Of a stretch of 64,000 nt of DNA, positions 18,981-29,966 are shown piece after piece. The stretch's first letter is position 1. Every line of letters begins with the position of its first letter. The notes beneath the pieces were generated by a model. That model ran no database searches, was not told where the DNA came from, and was given only the letters and a program-made list of their open reading frames with translations. The stretch is from Acidimicrobiaceae bacterium (GTDB taxonomy: Bacteria > Actinomycetota > Acidimicrobiia > Acidimicrobiales > RAAP-2), in NCBI GenBank assembly GCA_003161575.1, contig PMOE01000072.1, positions 45,573 through 109,572 of the forward strand, in the 5' to 3' direction. Made by a program: the position numbers and the translations under genes.

Positions 18981-19309
18981 GATACATAGTCTTCCTGACG
19001 TATTTGGTCATTCTTGACGGACTGAAGACCGTTGGTCTCACGGCGCGCTGCGGAATCAGTCAGGCGCCCTATATTCCGAGTCAAACAGGGGACCGCTTGC
19101 AGCCGTCATGTACACCAAGACGCACGAGACGGCGAGATAATTGACGACCGAGATGTCGGGTAATCACCACCGGAGCGACCTGGAGCAAACAGTTACGGGC
19201 AATAGTGGTTCCTTCGATGCCTCCGGGTTCTTCAACGCCGGCTATCGATTCGGTGGTTGTGATACCCGGAACGCTGGATGGACTCAGAATGCGCGCGAGG
19301 ATTGGCGGG
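18981..19309. other. Divergent intergenic region without recognisable gene
   Basis: About 330 bp between the acyltransferase and the large glycosyltransferase, which point away from each other. It should hold both promoters. Open frames exist on both strands but show no recognisable domain. The start of the glycosyltransferase could lie as early as 19205, which would shorten this gap. Confidence 0.5.
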
Positions 19310-21544
19310 ATGATCCAGGACGGCGTCAACCCCGATCGCAAAGGCTCTTCCAGCACGCAAGAGGGGCTGGCCCGGAACGTACAGAGAAATGACTCGACTG
19401 GGAAAGCGACAGTCATTGTGGTTGCCTACGGCGTGGATCACCTCAATCTGTCGTGGGTTCCCGCAGACGTCCCCGTCGTCGTGGTGCACAACGATCATCG
19501 CCTCGGTCGAGACATGCGGAGCCATCCGAACGCCCTCCACCTCTTTCCCCAGCAGAACATTGGATTCGCCGCCGGCGTCAATCTTGCCCTCACCAAAGTC
19601 CGAACCCCTCGCCTAGTCCTGGTCAACCCCGACGTCGCAGGCACGCCTCGGCATTGGGAGGTCCTCGCGGCGGGCATGGCTGATCAGATCGTTGCTGTCG
19701 ACCAGGTCGACGGCCAAGGCAGGCCGACCTCGGTGATCAACCGTTTCCCCACTCCGGCCTCGGCGCTCCTCACGGCGCTGCGCGTCGGCCAGCTGGCCCC
19801 GAGGGGAACCAGGCGGCGTCGCTGGCTTTCGTCTTTTTTGGGCCCGTGGGGAGCTGATCACCGCCGGTCGCTCGAATCAACCACCGGAAGTCGCATAATG
19901 TCTATCGAGAGCCATTGGGCCACTGGTGCCCTTCTTTCGATAGACACCGAAGTTCTTCGATCGGTCGGTGGCTTCGACCCCGGCTTCTTCCTCTACTACG
20001 AAGACGCTGACCTGGCAGCCCGGCTCGCGCTCGCCCGCCCGGGCATCACCATTGTCGTTGCCGACGTAGCGCCTGCCGTACATCTTGTCGGTGGCTCCGC
20101 CGCTGACCGCAGAACCCGCGCTTTCGTACGCGCTCACCGTTGGCGCTCTGCTGCGCGCTACGCGGACCGTCGTGAGGGCGGCGCCTGGACGGCGACGACG
20201 CTCGTGCTCAAGGTCGGGGCCGCGGCTACCGCCCGGACGAGTCCGTTCCCAGTTCTCAGCCCGCGGCCCTTGCTCGACGCCCGGACAAGCGAAGTGCGCC
20301 CAGTCTCGGTTGCCGTTGTCCATACCGCCCGACGTGCTTCGGGGGAATCGCGTCGGGTACAGGGCTGGCTCGAGCTTTTAAAGGCCGCCGGCTTCGAGCC
20401 CTACAGCGTGCCTCTTCTCGGGGACAATCTGCATGGGCATGGGCGGCGCACCTCCAAGTACCACCCGTCGTGGCCGGGATCCGCAGCTCTTTTGGAAGTC
20501 GTACGCGGTTCAGCCAGCCCCGAGACCCTGGTGTGGAATCGTCGCCGGCTCGATCTCACGTTGGCGGAGCTCGATCCGGACATCGTTCTTTGTGTAACCC
20601 TGCGAGCGTTTTCGCCCCGCCTGGCTCGCAAGCACCCGGTGGTCCTCGACCTCGTCGACCCGTTGAGCCAGAGCTATCGCCAACGCGGTGCAATTTCCGA
20701 GCGTGTCACCGGCCGGTTCGGTTTCAGACTGCTCGCAAGCGCCGTCGGACGGGCCGAACGGTATGCGCCAGGACTCGTCCCGACGACAGCGGCTGGGTGG
20801 TCAGATGCCCAGAGACTCGGACTCGCTTGGATCCCCAGTCCGGTGTCAAAACCCTCCCTCACGGGGCCATCCCCGATCCGAGCGCTTAACGCACCTGACG
20901 CAACGAATCGATCGTGGGACGCCCTGTTCGTGGGCACACTTGACTACCCTCCCAACATCGACGCGGTCACCCGGCTAGTCACCGGCATCTGGCCCAGGGT
21001 GCGGTCCCAGGTCCCAGAGGCGGTGTTGGGCATCGCCGGCCGACGCCCAACCCCTCGCGTGGAGAAACTGACGACTGCTGCGGGGATCGAACTGGTGGCG
21101 GATTTCGATGACCTGGGCGAGCTGGTGGGTAGGGCGCACCTCGCCGTTGCCCCCTTGCGCCACGCCACCGGATTCCAGTTCAAGGTGCTCGATGCCGCCG
21201 CCTACGGGCTCCCCCAGGTCATCACCCCCCCTGCAGCGGCGGGCTTCGAGCCGGGCCTTCCGGTCCTTGTGGCTCAGACCGACGAGGCGTTCGCCGAGGC
21301 GGTGGTGCACTTGCTTGGCCACCCCGACGAGGCGGTGGACCTCGCGGCGCGGGCACGGGCCCACGTAGAGGAGCACTATGGAGTCGACCGCTGGGCACGG
21401 TGGCTGCGTGAGTACCTGGGCGCAGTGGTCGGAGGAGGGATCGCCGACCGTCCTGCTCCAGGCGCGTCAGCCGGTAGCCTCGGGGGTACGCCACCGGCCG
21501 CCCAATCGCGCGGCGGTGAGCCCCCGCCGGAGGAGGAGCAGTGA
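19310..21544 (+). CDS. Two-domain glycosyltransferase (GT2 fused to GT4)
   Basis: Long fusion of 744 residues. An N-terminal GT2 rhamnosyltransferase-like domain begins near residue 34 (TVIVVAYG), with LVNPDV at the donor site and the acceptor-side FDPGFFLYYEDADLAARL. After a linker, a GT-B domain starts near residue 340; its GT4 half shows ALFVGTLDYPPNIDAV and the nucleotide-sugar binding F-Q-F-K-V-L-D-A-A-A-Y-G-L-P. Two consecutive sugars could be added by one protein. The true start is uncertain (19205, 19289 and 19310 are in frame); 19310 is a compromise close to the domain. The C-terminal 40 residues are Pro/Gly-rich. Its stop overlaps the GTG of greA. Confidence 0.8.
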   Translation: MIQDGVNPDRKGSSSTQEGLARNVQRNDSTGKATVIVVAYGVDHLNLSWVPADVPVVVVHNDHRLGRDMRSHPNALHLFPQQNIGFAAGVNLALTKVRTPRLVLVNPDVAGTPRHWEVLAAGMADQIVAVDQVDGQGRPTSVINRFPTPASALLTALRVGQLAPRGTRRRRWLSSFLGPWGADHRRSLESTTGSRIMSIESHWATGALLSIDTEVLRSVGGFDPGFFLYYEDADLAARLALARPGITIVVADVAPAVHLVGGSAADRRTRAFVRAHRWRSAARYADRREGGAWTATTLVLKVGAAATARTSPFPVLSPRPLLDARTSEVRPVSVAVVHTARRASGESRRVQGWLELLKAAGFEPYSVPLLGDNLHGHGRRTSKYHPSWPGSAALLEVVRGSASPETLVWNRRRLDLTLAELDPDIVLCVTLRAFSPRLARKHPVVLDLVDPLSQSYRQRGAISERVTGRFGFRLLASAVGRAERYAPGLVPTTAAGWSDAQRLGLAWIPSPVSKPSLTGPSPIRALNAPDATNRSWDALFVGTLDYPPNIDAVTRLVTGIWPRVRSQVPEAVLGIAGRRPTPRVEKLTTAAGIELVADFDDLGELVGRAHLAVAPLRHATGFQFKVLDAAAYGLPQVITPPAAAGFEPGLPVLVAQTDEAFAEAVVHLLGHPDEAVDLAARARAHVEEHYGVDRWARWLREYLGAVVGGGIADRPAPGASAGSLGGTPPAAQSRGGEPPPEEEQ

Positions 21545-22041
21545 CCAACACCTCGAAGAACGACGCCGAGCCAACCCGGCTCACCCGCGGGACATACGAG
21601 CGTCTCCAAGCCGAACTCGAGGACCTGACCACCCGGGGTCGAGTCGAAATCGCCCAGGCCATCGAGACTGCGCGAGCTTTGGGCGATCTCTCCGAGAACG
21701 GTGACTACCACGCGGCCAAAGACGCCCAGGGGAAAATGGAATCCCGGGTCCGCATGCTCCAGCGGATGTTGAAGACGGCCCAGGTAGTCGATGACGCGGG
21801 TTCGAGAGACGGTACGGTCACCCACGGGACCACGGTGACCCTGCGCTACGAAGGTGACGACGTGGACGACGTCCAAGACTTCTTCGTCGGCTCCATTGAG
21901 GAGCACCCGGGAGACACGCCGGTCGTTTCGCCGATCGCCCCGCTCGGCCAAGCCTTGATTGGTCGCTCGGCCGGTGACACAGTTGAGTACCAGGCACCCG
22001 GAGGCACGCTCCGGGTCGAGATCGTGAAGGTGGGCGACTGA
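21541..22041 (+). CDS. greA: Transcription elongation factor GreA
   Basis: Binds the RNA polymerase secondary channel and stimulates cleavage of backtracked RNA. The 166 residues have the N-terminal coiled coil with the acidic tip [13 protein letters not shown] and a C-terminal FKBP-like globular domain. The GTG start at 21541 overlaps the preceding TGA, and the stop shares one base with the ATG of leuC. GreA is thus embedded in a run that continues into leuCD. Confidence 0.93.
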   Translation: MTNTSKNDAEPTRLTRGTYERLQAELEDLTTRGRVEIAQAIETARALGDLSENGDYHAAKDAQGKMESRVRMLQRMLKTAQVVDDAGSRDGTVTHGTTVTLRYEGDDVDDVQDFFVGSIEEHPGDTPVVSPIAPLGQALIGRSAGDTVEYQAPGGTLRVEIVKVGD

Positions 22042-23462
22042 TGTCCAGGTCGTCATCGGGACCCCGAACCCTGGCCGACAAGGTCTGGGATGCCCATGTA
22101 GTCCACGCGACCGAGGGCGAGCCGGATCTGCTCTTCATCGACCTCCACCTCGTCCATGAGGTCACATCCCCCCAAGCCTTCGACGCGATCCGACTTGCCG
22201 GCCGCTCGGTACGCCGTCCAGACCTGACCCTCGCGACGGCCGACCACAACGTCCCGACCATTGACATCAACAAGCCTCTGGTCGATCGGGTCTCGGCCAA
22301 GCAGCTGGAGGTTCTCTCGAGCAACTGCGCCGAATTCGGGATCATTTGCTACCCAATGGGGCACGACAATCAAGGGATCGTCCACATCATCGGACCCGAG
22401 CAAGGCCTCACCCAGCCGGGAATGACGATCGTCTGCGGTGACAGCCACACGTCCACCCACGGCGCGTTCGGTGCACTGGCCTTCGGCATCGGCACGAGCG
22501 AGGTCGAGCACGTGCTCGCCACCCAGACACTCCCCGAGCAGCGACCCGAAACCATGGCCGTCAACATCGAAGGCGAGTTGCCGCCGGGGGTGACGGCCAA
22601 GGACATCGTGCTGGCCGTGATCGGAAAGATCGGAACCGGCGGCGGAATGGGTCACGTGATCGAGTTCAGAGGAGCGGCCATTCGGGCTCTGTCGATGGAG
22701 GGTCGGATGACGGTGTGCAACATGAGTATCGAAGGCGGTGCCCGGGCCGGCATGGTCGCTCCTGACCAGACCACTTTCGACTATCTCGAGAGACGCCCTC
22801 ACGCGCCGAAGGGCGCGGATTGGGGGGACGCGGTTGAATACTGGCGGTCACTGCCGACCGACGAAGGTGCCACCTTTGACAAAGAGGTCCACCTTGATGC
22901 GACAACTCTCATGCCTTATGTAACCTGGGGTACCAACCCAGCGCAGGTCGTCCCGATCGACGGCGCGGTACCCGACCCCTCCTCCTTGGCCGGGGCCGAG
23001 GACCGCGACGCTGCCGCTCGGGCGCTGGACTATATGGGCCTGACCTCGGGCACCCCGATCCGAGAGATCGTGGTGGACACTGTTTTTCTCGGTTCGTGCA
23101 CGAATTCGCGCATCGAAGACCTCCGAGCCGCTGCCGCCGTGCTCGACGGTCGCCGGATCCGCTTCGGGCTCCGGGCCATAGCCGTCCCCGGATCGCGTCG
23201 GGTCAAGGATCAAGCCGAGGCCGAGGGACTTGACAAGATCTTCACGACGTCTGGCTTCGAGTGGCGGGAGCCGGGTTGTTCGATGTGTCTCGCCATGAAT
23301 CCCGACAAGCTGGCCCCGGGGGAACGGTGCGCGTCTACTTCAAACCGGAACTTCGAAGGCCGCCAGGGGCGCGGTGGACGCACCCACCTCGTCTCCCCCG
23401 CGGTGGCCGCGGCCACGGCGGTGGCCGGACATTTCGCCACTCCAGAGGACCTCGACCGATGA
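22041..23462 (+). CDS. leuC: 3-isopropylmalate dehydratase large subunit
   Basis: [4Fe-4S] aconitase-fold subunit that isomerises 2- to 3-isopropylmalate with LeuD. The 473 residues are full length. Cluster ligands are visible in [14 protein letters not shown] and [19 protein letters not shown] near residue 74 and [12 protein letters not shown] are substrate-site motifs. The ATG overlaps the greA stop by one base, and the stop overlaps leuD by 4 bp. No attenuator like those of leuA, leuB and ilvB was seen in front of it, so it is probably carried by the greA transcript. Confidence 0.97.
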   Translation: MSRSSSGPRTLADKVWDAHVVHATEGEPDLLFIDLHLVHEVTSPQAFDAIRLAGRSVRRPDLTLATADHNVPTIDINKPLVDRVSAKQLEVLSSNCAEFGIICYPMGHDNQGIVHIIGPEQGLTQPGMTIVCGDSHTSTHGAFGALAFGIGTSEVEHVLATQTLPEQRPETMAVNIEGELPPGVTAKDIVLAVIGKIGTGGGMGHVIEFRGAAIRALSMEGRMTVCNMSIEGGARAGMVAPDQTTFDYLERRPHAPKGADWGDAVEYWRSLPTDEGATFDKEVHLDATTLMPYVTWGTNPAQVVPIDGAVPDPSSLAGAEDRDAAARALDYMGLTSGTPIREIVVDTVFLGSCTNSRIEDLRAAAAVLDGRRIRFGLRAIAVPGSRRVKDQAEAEGLDKIFTTSGFEWREPGCSMCLAMNPDKLAPGERCASTSNRNFEGRQGRGGRTHLVSPAVAAATAVAGHFATPEDLDR

Positions 23463-24052
23463 AACCAGTCACCGTGATCACGGGTCGGGCGGTCCCCCTC
23501 GACCGCTCCGACGTCGACACCGACCAGATCATCCCGTCGGATTGGCTCAAGCGAGTTGAGCGCACTGGCTTTGGGGCCGGCCTCTTCGCCGAGTGGCGAG
23601 ACGACCGGGATTTCATCCTCAACAATCAAGACTTCGTTGGGGCGAACATCCTCGTAGCCGGGCATAACTTTGGGACCGGCTCTTCACGAGAACACGCGGT
23701 CTGGGCGCTGCTGGACTACGGGTTCGAGGCAGTGGTGTCTTCCCAGTTCGCCGACATCTTCCACAACAACTCCATCTTGCAAGGGCTCCTGCCAGTTACG
23801 GTCAGCCAACAGGTCGATCGGGCCCTCCTCGATGCCGTCCAGGCCGACCCGACCCTCGAACTGACGATCGATGTGGCCCGCGGGACCATCGAGGCGCCAG
23901 CAGCCGGCATCACTGCGACCTTTTCTCTCGATGAGTTCACCCGAGAACGGCTGTTGAACGGCTGGGATGAAATCGGCCTGTCCCTACGCCACGAGGCCGA
24001 CATCGATAAGTTCGAGGCCCGACGCCCAGACTGGCTCCCCACCACCGTCTAG
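23459..24052 (+). CDS. leuD: 3-isopropylmalate dehydratase small subunit
   Basis: Small (swivel) subunit of isopropylmalate isomerase, 197 residues. [22 protein letters not shown] near the start and the [17 protein letters not shown] substrate-recognition loop are diagnostic. The ATG at 23459 is chosen because it overlaps the leuC stop (ATGA) and fits the family length; an open frame extends further upstream but inside leuC. Ends 26 bp from the convergent adenine deaminase. Confidence 0.97.
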   Translation: MKPVTVITGRAVPLDRSDVDTDQIIPSDWLKRVERTGFGAGLFAEWRDDRDFILNNQDFVGANILVAGHNFGTGSSREHAVWALLDYGFEAVVSSQFADIFHNNSILQGLLPVTVSQQVDRALLDAVQADPTLELTIDVARGTIEAPAAGITATFSLDEFTRERLLNGWDEIGLSLRHEADIDKFEARRPDWLPTTV

Positions 24053-24078
24053 TCCTGCGCCAGGGCGCGGCTGACGGG

Positions 24079-25806
24079 TCAGCCGTCGACGGTAACCGAA
24101 ACAAGCTCGAACGCACCCACGTCCACCAACCCCTTGTCGGTGAGCCGGAGTTCGGGGATCACCGACAGCCCGAGGAAGCTCAGCTGCATGAATGGGGCAG
24201 GGATCGTCACCCCGAGCCCCGCCACAGCGCGGACGAGTCGGTCGAGCCCGTTGGCCACCGCGGCGGCCCGAAGATCGCTCATGAGCCCGCCTATCGGCAG
24301 TGCCAACTCGGCCACGATCCGGCCGTTCTCGTCGACTGCCACCTGTCCGCCGCCAATCTCAGCCAGGCGGGACACTGCCGCAGCCATGGCCCGAGGGCCG
24401 TTCAATCCCTGAGCCCCCACCACCATGCAGTTGTGGGCATCGTGACCGACCGTGGATGCGAGTGCTCCGCGAGCCAGGCCGAACCCGTGCACCCATCCGA
24501 GCCCGATCCGGCCTGTCCGGTGGTGTCGCTCGACGACCGCCAGCCGGGCCACCTGCTCGGAAGGAAGGGACGGGTCGGTCACGAGCGAGCGGGTCGACAA
24601 CGATCCGGCCTCGATTCCGATGGTCCTGGCCCGAGAGCCCGGAGAAGAGGGGAGTTCGAAGTCCGATGCGACCGGGTCTGTCCGAAGATGGACTGACTCG
24701 CGCATCCACTCAGGCGCGGGGGCGGCCGGCACGGCGTCGGGAACCACGGTGCCATTCACGGCCACCAACCGACCCGCCTGCCACACCCGGGACGGTTCGA
24801 ACCCCTCCAGGCTGTCGAAGCACAAGATGTCGGCCTGGTAGCCAGGCCCGAGCGCACCGAGTTCGGAGAAGCCGTGATACTCGGCTGGGTTCGCCGTGGC
24901 CATCACGAGCGCGTCGATCTCGGAGACCCCTGCGGCCACGGCCAGGGCCACGCAATCGTTCATGTGTCCCGCACCGAGCAGCGTGTCGGGCTCTCGGTCG
25001 TCGGTACACAGAGCCACGTGATCGGTCCCGTGGCGCAGCACCGTCGGGACCAGGGCGAGGAGGTTCTGGCTGGCCGATCCTTGGCGAATGAAGACCCACA
25101 TACCCTTTCGGCGTTTCTCTTCGGCCTCTTCGAGTTCTGTGCATTCGTGGTCCGATTCGACCCCGGCGGCCAGATACGCGTCAAGAGCTCGACCACCAAG
25201 TCCCGGAGCGTGCCCATCGACCCGCCGACGCCCGGCGGTGGCGATCCGGGCCAGCATCTCGGGATCCCCGGCAATCACTCCGGGGAAGTTCATGACCTCG
25301 GCCACCCCGATCGCCCCGTAGCGGTCCAGCAACTCCCGAACGTCGTCGGCGAAGAGCTCGGCCCCCGAGCTTTCAAACGGGGACGCCGGAACGCAGCTCG
25401 ATGCGCAGATACCGAAAGTTAAGGGGAGCTCGGCGGCGGCCTCGGCCAAGGCGGCCACACCGCGGACGCCGAAGACATTGGCGATCTCATGCGGATCGGC
25501 GGCCACCGCCGTGGTGCCCAAGGGCAGCACCGTCCGGACAAACTCGTCGACCCACAACTTGGTGGACTCGAGGTGCATGTGTGCATCGATGAATCCCGCG
25601 GTGAGGGCGGCGCCGTCGAGGTCGATGACCTCGGCTGCGTCGCGGCTCCCCCACCCCGCGATGACGCCGTCGGCGATGGCCAGGTCGGTCTTCACCCATT
25701 CGCGGGTGGCCGGGCTCAACACCCTGGCCCCGCTCAACACAAGGTCGGCCGGCCGCTCGCCCCGGGCTACCGCCAACACAGAAGGACTGGCTGGGCGCCT
25801 GGCCAT
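24079..25806 (-). CDS. ade: Adenine deaminase
   Basis: Amidohydrolase converting adenine to hypoxanthine and ammonia in purine salvage. The 575 residues match the Ade family. Metal and active-site motifs in order: FIDAHMHLES (about residue 73), ADPHEIANV, DGHAPGLGG, SDHECTE and CTDDREPD. The C-terminal domain with GHDAHNCMVVG and MQLSFLGLSVIPELRLTDKGLVDV is typical of Ade rather than other amidohydrolases. No link to the neighbouring leucine genes is evident. Confidence 0.92.
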   Translation of the reverse strand: MARRPASPSVLAVARGERPADLVLSGARVLSPATREWVKTDLAIADGVIAGWGSRDAAEVIDLDGAALTAGFIDAHMHLESTKLWVDEFVRTVLPLGTTAVAADPHEIANVFGVRGVAALAEAAAELPLTFGICASSCVPASPFESSGAELFADDVRELLDRYGAIGVAEVMNFPGVIAGDPEMLARIATAGRRRVDGHAPGLGGRALDAYLAAGVESDHECTELEEAEEKRRKGMWVFIRQGSASQNLLALVPTVLRHGTDHVALCTDDREPDTLLGAGHMNDCVALAVAAGVSEIDALVMATANPAEYHGFSELGALGPGYQADILCFDSLEGFEPSRVWQAGRLVAVNGTVVPDAVPAAPAPEWMRESVHLRTDPVASDFELPSSPGSRARTIGIEAGSLSTRSLVTDPSLPSEQVARLAVVERHHRTGRIGLGWVHGFGLARGALASTVGHDAHNCMVVGAQGLNGPRAMAAAVSRLAEIGGGQVAVDENGRIVAELALPIGGLMSDLRAAAVANGLDRLVRAVAGLGVTIPAPFMQLSFLGLSVIPELRLTDKGLVDVGAFELVSVTVDG

Positions 25807-25975
25807 CCACGCATCGTGGTGCGGACCCGGCCAACCGTCAAACGTGACCCGAAGCGACGCTGGTGGCAGCCTCAGGGACTGTGCCAGCCCAAGAACAACC
25901 GGGCCGAGGCGCGGCTCGCTCGGCGGTCGCAGCGGTTCCGATCACGGAGCGTTTCAAGTTGAAACGGGGTCGCTG

Positions 25976-28212
<2,237 letters not shown>

Positions 28213-28232
28213 TCACAGCGCACCGATCCAAT

Positions 28233-28266
28233 AAAAAACCCCCTGGGCCTTGCGGCGCAGGAGGTT
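28233..28266 (-). terminator. Attenuator terminator before leuA
   Basis: On the minus strand AACCTCCTG pairs with CAGGGGGTT (9 bp, one G-U) and TTTTTT overlaps the 3' end. It lies between the Leu-rich leader ORF and leuA and would end transcription when Leu-tRNA is plentiful. Confidence 0.8.
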
Positions 28267-28269
28267 GCG

Positions 28270-28293
28270 GGCGAACGCGATGTGGCGTTCGCC
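28270..28293 (-). promoter_or_regulatory. Leader hairpin between leuL and terminator
   Basis: GGCGAACGC-CACATC-GCGTTCGCC is a perfect 9-bp stem starting 1 bp after the leader stop codon. It is the counterpart of the hairpins at the ilvB and leuB leaders. Confidence 0.7.
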
Positions 28294-28294
28294 G

Positions 28295-28333
28295 TCAAGT
28301 AAGCAGCAGGTCCGAGGTCGGTGCTCTGTACAT
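28295..28333 (-). CDS. leuL: leuA leader peptide
   Basis: Twelve-codon ORF, MYRAPTSDLLLT, with three successive Leu codons (CTG CTG CTT) two codons before the TGA stop. A ribosome stalling on these under Leu limitation would alter folding of the hairpin that begins one base after the stop. GGAGG lies 4 bp before the ATG on the DNA. The leader follows the end of the upstream membrane-protein gene by 34 bp. Confidence 0.85.
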   Translation of the reverse strand: MYRAPTSDLLLT

Positions 28334-28342
28334 TATGCCTCC

Positions 28343-28371
28343 ATGGTGCCAGGAGGGAGTGGGCTCGTCAA
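28343..28371 (-). promoter_or_regulatory. Predicted promoter of leuA leader
   Basis: TTGACG (28366-28371) includes the stop codon of the membrane-protein gene. It is followed after 17 bp by CACCAT (28343-28348), and the leader ATG comes 9 bp later. If this is right, the RNA starts only a few bases before the leader codon and the GGAGG is largely untranscribed. Confidence 0.5.
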
Positions 28372-29624
28372 GGTGTCCCGACCGCCCGACTGACCGGGTC
28401 GGGCCGCCCGGGGGACTGAACCGGCGCTGCTCTTCGGACGTGCGCTCCTCGCCGGCCACTTCTCGGCCACGCAATGACGACCACGGCCAGCGAGCCACCG
28501 GCCACGACAATTGGCCAGAGCCATTCGCCCCCGGGGCCAGCCTTGGCGTACACCGTGACGAACGTCGCCAGCACCCCGACGGCGGCGAAGCGCCAGCGCC
28601 CGGCCGTCGCAGCGACCAGGAGGCCCACAGCCAACGGTGGAAAGACGTAGTAGCTCACGAGCACCGGGTCCACGAGGCAGCGGATGACCAGAGCGGCGGC
28701 CACCGACGCCAAGACGACCACCAGCGACGGCCGGCGGCGGCAGACAACCACGCAAAGGACGAATCCAAGCAAGGTGGCGGCCGAGCGCAGCGGCGCCGCC
28801 GAGACCGATGCCCCGGAGAGCCGCGGTGCGAGGTGGGCCCACGGTGTCACGTGGTCTCGGACCAGTGACGCGGGCTGCAGGTGCAGCGTACGAAAGGCTT
28901 CGTGCCAGTTGGCGATCAGGGGCCCGACGACGACCACCAAGGGGGCCACCACGATCCGAGCACCGAGCCCCAGCCAGCGGCGGGCCGGTGCGAAGGCAAA
29001 GGCGACCCCCACCACGGCCAGCACGATCGGCTGGAGGGCGATGGCGACGCCGAAGAGCCAGCCGCAGCGGGCCCAGCGTCCGTCGGTGGCGTCGACGACG
29101 GCGAAGAGCATGAACGAAAGGGCCAAGGGGTATTCGGGATGGCCGTACCAGAACGCAACGTTCCAGAGCACCACCACTTCGAGTGCGGCCAAGACCCACC
29201 GACGCCTCGAGCCCACCCCCAGGCGCCGTGAGAGCGCATCGGCGGCGAAGAGCACAGAGGCCGACAACAAGAGCACCCACAGTTCCATCACCGGCCACGC
29301 GGTGGGGGCCTGCACGATGGAAAGGGAGCCGCCTACCGAGAGGTGCAGGGATTGGCTGAGAGCCACCGCTGGGACGAGCACCAGTAGCGCTCCGGGGAGG
29401 CCGATCAAGCCCGATGAGGTCGAGTAGACCTGCGCCAGGTGGCCATTGAGAATCTGGTCGGTCACCCCGTAACTCCGCCACACATCGAAGGCGCCGGCAA
29501 AGCCCATAGAGCCGTGCAGCGGGTTCCATTCGATGCCGACGTTCACCCCCACCACCAAGAGGACGGCGGCTGCAACGAGCGGGATAACCCGGGTGGTCGC
29601 CCACCTCCGCAATCTCTTGTCCAC
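28368..29624 (-). CDS. Multi-pass membrane protein, possibly a GT-C (GT87/DUF2029-like) glycosyltransferase
   Basis: 418-residue protein with about 10-12 hydrophobic segments. The GTG at 29624 (VDKRLRRW, followed at once by a first TM helix) is chosen because GGGAGG lies about 5 bp upstream; the frame before it is not membrane-like. The loop WRSYGVTDQILNGHLAQVYS after the first helix and the later WLFGVAIALQPIVL helix recall polyprenol-dependent GT-C mannosyltransferases, but no decisive catalytic motif is seen. If so, it would add sugars outside the membrane. Its stop codon lies in the -35 of the leuA leader promoter. Confidence 0.7.
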   Translation of the reverse strand: MDKRLRRWATTRVIPLVAAAVLLVVGVNVGIEWNPLHGSMGFAGAFDVWRSYGVTDQILNGHLAQVYSTSSGLIGLPGALLVLVPAVALSQSLHLSVGGSLSIVQAPTAWPVMELWVLLLSASVLFAADALSRRLGVGSRRRWVLAALEVVVLWNVAFWYGHPEYPLALSFMLFAVVDATDGRWARCGWLFGVAIALQPIVLAVVGVAFAFAPARRWLGLGARIVVAPLVVVVGPLIANWHEAFRTLHLQPASLVRDHVTPWAHLAPRLSGASVSAAPLRSAATLLGFVLCVVVCRRRPSLVVVLASVAAALVIRCLVDPVLVSYYVFPPLAVGLLVAATAGRWRFAAVGVLATFVTVYAKAGPGGEWLWPIVVAGGSLAVVVIAWPRSGRRGAHVRRAAPVQSPGRPDPVSRAVGTP

Positions 29625-29713
29625 CTCGCCTCCCGAACCGTTTGCGGTCGCCAGGGGGTGACCGGTTGCCGTCCAATCATGCACCGCCCGTGCAGGCGTG
29701 CTCGGCCAACGAT

Positions 29714-29719
29714 TAGCGT
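29714..29719 (+). promoter_or_regulatory. -10 box for leaderless transcript of small TM protein
   Basis: TAGCGT fits TANNNT and ends 7 bp before the ATG at 29727. No ribosome binding site is visible, which is the usual arrangement of a leaderless actinobacterial gene. Confidence 0.5.
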
Positions 29720-29726
29720 GAGCCAA

Positions 29727-29909
29727 ATGAAGCGCCTGTCCCGACTGGTGCTCCTCTTGGCCCTGGCCATAGGTGTCACCGTGCTCGTTCGCAAGCTGGC
29801 CGCCGAACGGGCACCCACCCACGGACTCAACGGATCGGGCCACGCGCCGGGGAGCTTGGACACCTGGCCGCCCGTGCCCCGTAAGCCGGCCGGGGCCGCG
29901 AGAAATTGA
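29727..29909 (+). CDS. Small single-TM protein, unknown function
   Basis: Sixty residues: a positively charged start (MKRLSRL), one hydrophobic helix (residues 7-20), then a short polar tail ending in SLDTWPPVPRKPAGAARN. The N-in, tail-out topology follows the positive-inside rule. The D-T-W-P-P-V-P-R-K-P ending looks like a conserved motif and I recall similar tails in actinobacterial small proteins, which would argue that the gene is real despite its size. Transcribed away from the GT-C-like gene, and convergent with serA. Confidence 0.6.
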   Translation: MKRLSRLVLLLALAIGVTVLVRKLAAERAPTHGLNGSGHAPGSLDTWPPVPRKPAGAARN

Positions 29910-29966
29910 CGAACGCGTTTTTCGGTTGACCACCAGGTCCTGGGGAACCCGGTCAGCCCTCGGTGA

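Noticed and set aside
19081-19416. Minus-strand open frame across the start of the large glycosyltransferase
   Set aside because: No domain recognised, and it overlaps the likely start and promoter of the glycosyltransferase.
28295-28510. Longer ORF ending in the leuA leader peptide
   Set aside because: Only its last 12 codons have a start with GGAGG spacing and an attenuator context; the earlier part runs through the end of the membrane-protein gene in antisense-like composition.
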